Of a DNA stretch of 7,721 nt, positions 5,142 to 7,721 are shown piece by piece. The stretch's first letter is position 1; every line of letters begins with the position of its first letter. The notes under the pieces were generated by a model, which was not told the DNA's origin, made no database searches, and saw nothing but the letters and a program-made list of their open reading frames with translations. This stretch comes from Dehalococcoidia bacterium. GTDB taxonomy: Bacteria; Chloroflexota; Dehalococcoidia; E44-bin15; DAOWNJ01. The position numbers and the translations under genes are program-made. Where the stretch lies: positions 1 through 7,721 of the forward strand of contig DAOWNJ010000042.1 of the NCBI GenBank assembly GCA_030642645.1. Reading direction: 5' to 3'.

Positions 5142-6809
5142 ATGGGTGAGCGTATATTCATCGGGGTTGCATGGCCCTATGCCAATGGCTCTCTTCACTT
5201 GGGGCATATTGCTGGGGCATACCTTCCGCCGGATATATTTGCCCGCTATCATAGGGCCAAGGGAGATGAGGTTCTTATGGTATCTGGCTCAGATCAGCAC
5301 GGCACCCCGATAACGGTCAGGGCCGAAAGGGAAGGGAAGGCCCCTAGGGAGATAGCTGAGCGCTATCACAGGGAGTTCCTCGATTCCTGGGAGAGGCTTG
5401 GCATCTCATTCGACCTCTTCACCAGCACTGGCACCCAGAACCATGCCCAGGTCGCCCAGGAGATATTCCTGGATCTTCTGGAGAAGGGGTATATCTATAG
5501 AGACTCTATGCTACTGCCTTATTGCCCAAGCTGCAAAAGGTTTCTTCCAGACCGCTATGTTGAGGGGATCTGCCCCTATTGCGGCTACCCCTCTGCTCGC
5601 GGCGACCAGTGTGAGGAATGCGGCAAGCCCTTAAATCCATCAGAACTTGTGGATTCCCGCTGTGTCTTTTGCTCTACCCCACCCGAAATAAGGGATTCAG
5701 AGCACTTCTTCCTCCGCCTGAGTGCCTTCCAGGATATGCTCCTCTCCTGGGTCCGGAAGCAAATCCACTGGAAGCAGAATGTCCTCAACTTCACCACCGG
5801 CATCCTCAATGAGGGGCTCAGGGACAGGGCGATAACCCGTGATATAGAGTGGGGGATCCCTGTCCCGGTCTCTGGCTTTGAGAACAAGAGAATCTATGTA
5901 TGGTTTGAGGCGGTTATCGGTTATCTCTCAGCCAGTAAGGAGTGGGCTCAGGTAAACGGGGATAGGGAGAGATGGCGAGATTTCTGGCAGGGGGAGAGTA
6001 AGAGCTATTACTTCATTGGCAAGGACAATATTCCTTTTCATACCATAATCTGGCCAGCGATGCTTATGGGATATGGTGGGCTTAATCTACCCTATGATGT
6101 TCCCGCAAATGAGTTCCTGACTATTGAGGGGAGGCAGCTATCAACCAGCCGAAACTGGGCGGTCTGGCTCCCGGATTACCTGGAGAGGTATGACCCTGAC
6201 CTACTTCGCTACTTCTTATCGGTGAGCATGCCAGAGAGCGCAGATTCTGATTTCTCCTGGCGTGAATTTGTTCGCCGAAACAACGACGAGCTTGTTGCTA
6301 CCTATGGAAACCTTGTCCATCGGGTCCTAACATTCGCCTATCGAAACTTCAATGGCTCCGTCCCCCAGCCTGGGGAGATCGACCCGCTCGGAAAGGAGCT
6401 TCTGGGTAAGGCCCAGAGAGCCCTGGATAGCATGGACAGGCTCCTCTACCGCTGCCGTTTCAGGGAGGCGATAAGGGGTGCGATGTCCCTGGCACAGGAG
6501 GCGAACCGCTACCTTGAGGAGAGGTCGCCCTGGAAGGCGATAAAGGAGGACGAGGAAGGCCCGGCCACCACTGTTTATGTGGCCCTCTCGGTGATAAACT
6601 GCCTGAAGACCATTTTATACCCCTTCTTGCCCTTCAGCTCCCAGAGGCTTCACACCTTCCTTGGGTTTGAAGGGAGGGTTGAGGATGAGGGCTGGGCTTT
6701 TCACCAGCTTCCCCCAGGGCAGAGGCTTGAGCCCCCGGAGCCCCTTTTTGCAAAGCTGGATGAGTGGGTAGTGGAGATGGAAATGGGCAGGCTTGGGGAG
6801 AGGCCTTGA
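5142..6809 (+). CDS. metG: methionyl-tRNA synthetase, archaeal-like
   Basis: Class I aminoacyl-tRNA synthetase charging tRNA-Met with methionine in the cytoplasm. The Rossmann-fold domain opens with AWPYANGSLHLGH, the HIGH motif reading HLGH at residues 19-22. Four CxxC pairs (Cys128/131, 144/147, 157/160, 174/177) form a double zinc knuckle. The KMSKS loop reads QLSTS (332-336), followed by RNWAVWLPDYLERYDPDLLRYFL. The helical anticodon-binding domain takes up the last 170 or so residues. At 555 residues it lacks the C-terminal EMAP/OB-fold tRNA-binding domain found in many bacterial enzymes, but is otherwise complete. The STSRNWA signature and the PESADSDFSW segment resemble Pyrococcus-type MetRS more than E. 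coli or Bacillus, suggesting an archaeal-type lineage. Both lysines of KMSKS are replaced. The gene starts without a ribosome binding site, consistent with its promoter, and is followed after 10 bases by the prenyl synthase. Confidence 0.97.
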   Translation: MGERIFIGVAWPYANGSLHLGHIAGAYLPPDIFARYHRAKGDEVLMVSGSDQHGTPITVRAEREGKAPREIAERYHREFLDSWERLGISFDLFTSTGTQNHAQVAQEIFLDLLEKGYIYRDSMLLPYCPSCKRFLPDRYVEGICPYCGYPSARGDQCEECGKPLNPSELVDSRCVFCSTPPEIRDSEHFFLRLSAFQDMLLSWVRKQIHWKQNVLNFTTGILNEGLRDRAITRDIEWGIPVPVSGFENKRIYVWFEAVIGYLSASKEWAQVNGDRERWRDFWQGESKSYYFIGKDNIPFHTIIWPAMLMGYGGLNLPYDVPANEFLTIEGRQLSTSRNWAVWLPDYLERYDPDLLRYFLSVSMPESADSDFSWREFVRRNNDELVATYGNLVHRVLTFAYRNFNGSVPQPGEIDPLGKELLGKAQRALDSMDRLLYRCRFREAIRGAMSLAQEANRYLEERSPWKAIKEDEEGPATTVYVALSVINCLKTILYPFLPFSSQRLHTFLGFEGRVEDEGWAFHQLPPGQRLEPPEPLFAKLDEWVVEMEMGRLGERP

Positions 6810-6810
6810 A

Positions 6811-6815
6811 AGGAG
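6811..6815 (+). promoter_or_regulatory. ribosome binding site for the TTG-started prenyl synthase
   Basis: AGGAG, four bases before the TTG at 6820. It supports a TTG start over the first in-frame ATG at 6859, which would remove the conserved IYEPIQ segment. Confidence 0.7.
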
Positions 6816-6819
6816 CCTT

Positions 6820-7721
6820 TTGAATATCGCTTCAATCTATGAGCCAATCCAGCAGGAGATGGCAAGGGTGGAGGAGAGCCTGAGTAGGGTGAGCCAGGTG
6901 GAGCCTCTTATATTGTCAAGACTTTTGGAGCATGTGCTCGGTGATAGGGGGAAGAGGATCCGTCCTGCCATCGCACTTCTTTGTGGGAAATTGGGTCGCG
7001 GTAAACCGGAGCTGCTTGTCCCTGTGGCTACTGCGGTTGAGCTCCTGCATACTGCAACACTGGTCCATGATGATGCTGTCGATAACTCCCCCACACGGCG
7101 CGGCAGGCCAACCGTGAGTGCCACCTGGGGGGATGTCCCGGCAGTCCTTCTGGGGGATTATCTCTTTGCTACCTCCGCCAGGATCACCTCAGACCTGGGA
7201 AACCTCACGGTGATGCGCCTCTTTGCCGAGGCCATCATGACCATCTCCACTGGAGAGCTTATGGAGAGGTTTGGTGCCTATGACTGGACCCAGGGGAGGG
7301 AGCAGTATTACCAGAGGATCGCCAGAAAGACTGCATCCCTGTTCTCCCTGGCGGCTGAGGTGGGTGCTGTCCTGAGCAATGCCCCTCGTGGTGAGATAGA
7401 GGCACCGAGAAGATATGGCTACAACCTGGGGATGGCCTTCCAGGTTGTGGATGACATCCTCGACTTTATCGGTGATGAGGCCGAGATGGGAAAGCCAGTT
7501 GGGAGCGACCTTGCCCAGGGAACTCTCACCCTTCCGGCAATCATTCTCCTTGAGCGCTACCCCGAGGACAACCTCATAAGAGGGATACATCCGGGGAAGC
7601 AAAATGAGGGAAAAGTTCAGCAGACTATCGAGATGATCAGTAAGTCTCACATCATCGAGGAGTGCTACCAGGTTGCAGCAGACTTTTGCTCCAAAGCATG
7701 CCAAGCCCTAAAGGATTTGCC
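6820..7721 (+). CDS. trans-polyprenyl diphosphate synthase (partial, 3' end missing)
   Basis: Adds isopentenyl diphosphate units to an allylic diphosphate to make a long all-trans chain, most likely the side chain of a quinone. 300 codons are visible and about 20-25 residues are probably lost beyond the edge. Motifs: IYEPIQ (6-11), GKRIRP (44-49), the first aspartate-rich motif DDAVD (84-88) followed by RRGRPT, GDYLF (112-116), the second motif DDILDF (211-216), and KPVGSDLAQGTLTLP (225-239), with the KxxGxDL and TLP elements of the family. The fifth residue before the first DD is Ala79 with no insertion in the motif, which favours a product of about C35-C50 over farnesyl or geranylgeranyl diphosphate. 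Heptaprenyl (HepT/HepS2) and octaprenyl (IspB) synthases are both possible, so I give no symbol. The start is TTG with AGGAG upstream; the gene is only 10 bases after metG and probably shares its transcript. Confidence 0.95.
   Translation, partial: MNIASIYEPIQQEMARVEESLSRVSQVEPLILSRLLEHVLGDRGKRIRPAIALLCGKLGRGKPELLVPVATAVELLHTATLVHDDAVDNSPTRRGRPTVSATWGDVPAVLLGDYLFATSARITSDLGNLTVMRLFAEAIMTISTGELMERFGAYDWTQGREQYYQRIARKTASLFSLAAEVGAVLSNAPRGEIEAPRRYGYNLGMAFQVVDDILDFIGDEAEMGKPVGSDLAQGTLTLPAIILLERYPEDNLIRGIHPGKQNEGKVQQTIEMISKSHIIEECYQVAADFCSKACQALKDL

Overview
The window is a compact stretch of bacterial chromosome holding seven genes, six complete and one cut by the right edge. Coding sequence covers almost everything and no mobile elements, tRNAs, rRNAs or CRISPR arrays are visible. 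The sequence is moderately G-rich, with frequent AGG arginine and GGG glycine codons. The mix of a cyanobacterial-type GuaB3, an MRB1590-type ABC ATPase, a standalone sirtuin and an archaeal-looking methionyl-tRNA synthetase suggests a Chloroflexota (Dehalococcoidia-like) bacterium. That assignment is an inference from protein style, not from a marker gene.

Left block: a small four-helix membrane protein on the minus strand, built from two tandem copies of a 62-residue unit, is divergent from a plus-strand pair. The pair is a predicted ABC-class ATPase of the MRB1590/PF09818 type followed 2 nt later by a Sir2 NAD-dependent deacylase. The space between the divergent genes carries a possible minus-strand promoter whose -10 region coincides with one arm of a perfect inverted repeat.

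Middle block: a GuaB3-type IMP dehydrogenase-like gene on the minus strand converges on sir2, and the two stop codons share one TTAA. GuaB3 is in turn divergent from rsmI (16S rRNA C1402 2'-O-methyltransferase). Two back-to-back promoters sit between them: guaB3's gives a short leader with a Shine-Dalgarno site, whereas rsmI's puts the transcript start at the ATG, so the mRNA is probably leaderless.

Right block: metG has its own extended -10 promoter, again predicting a nearly leaderless mRNA. It is followed after 10 nt by a polyprenyl diphosphate synthase, with a TTG start and a clear ribosome binding site, that runs off the window. Together the genes serve translation (RsmI, MetG), guanine nucleotide supply (GuaB3), isoprenoid quinone side chains (prenyl synthase) and NAD-linked deacylation (Sir2). 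The ABC ATPase/Sir2 pair is the least understood part. I see no clear new defence or mobile system; the most interesting points are that pair, the four-tract G5 quadruplex motif in the ATPase gene, the leaderless promoters and the variant MetRS signature.
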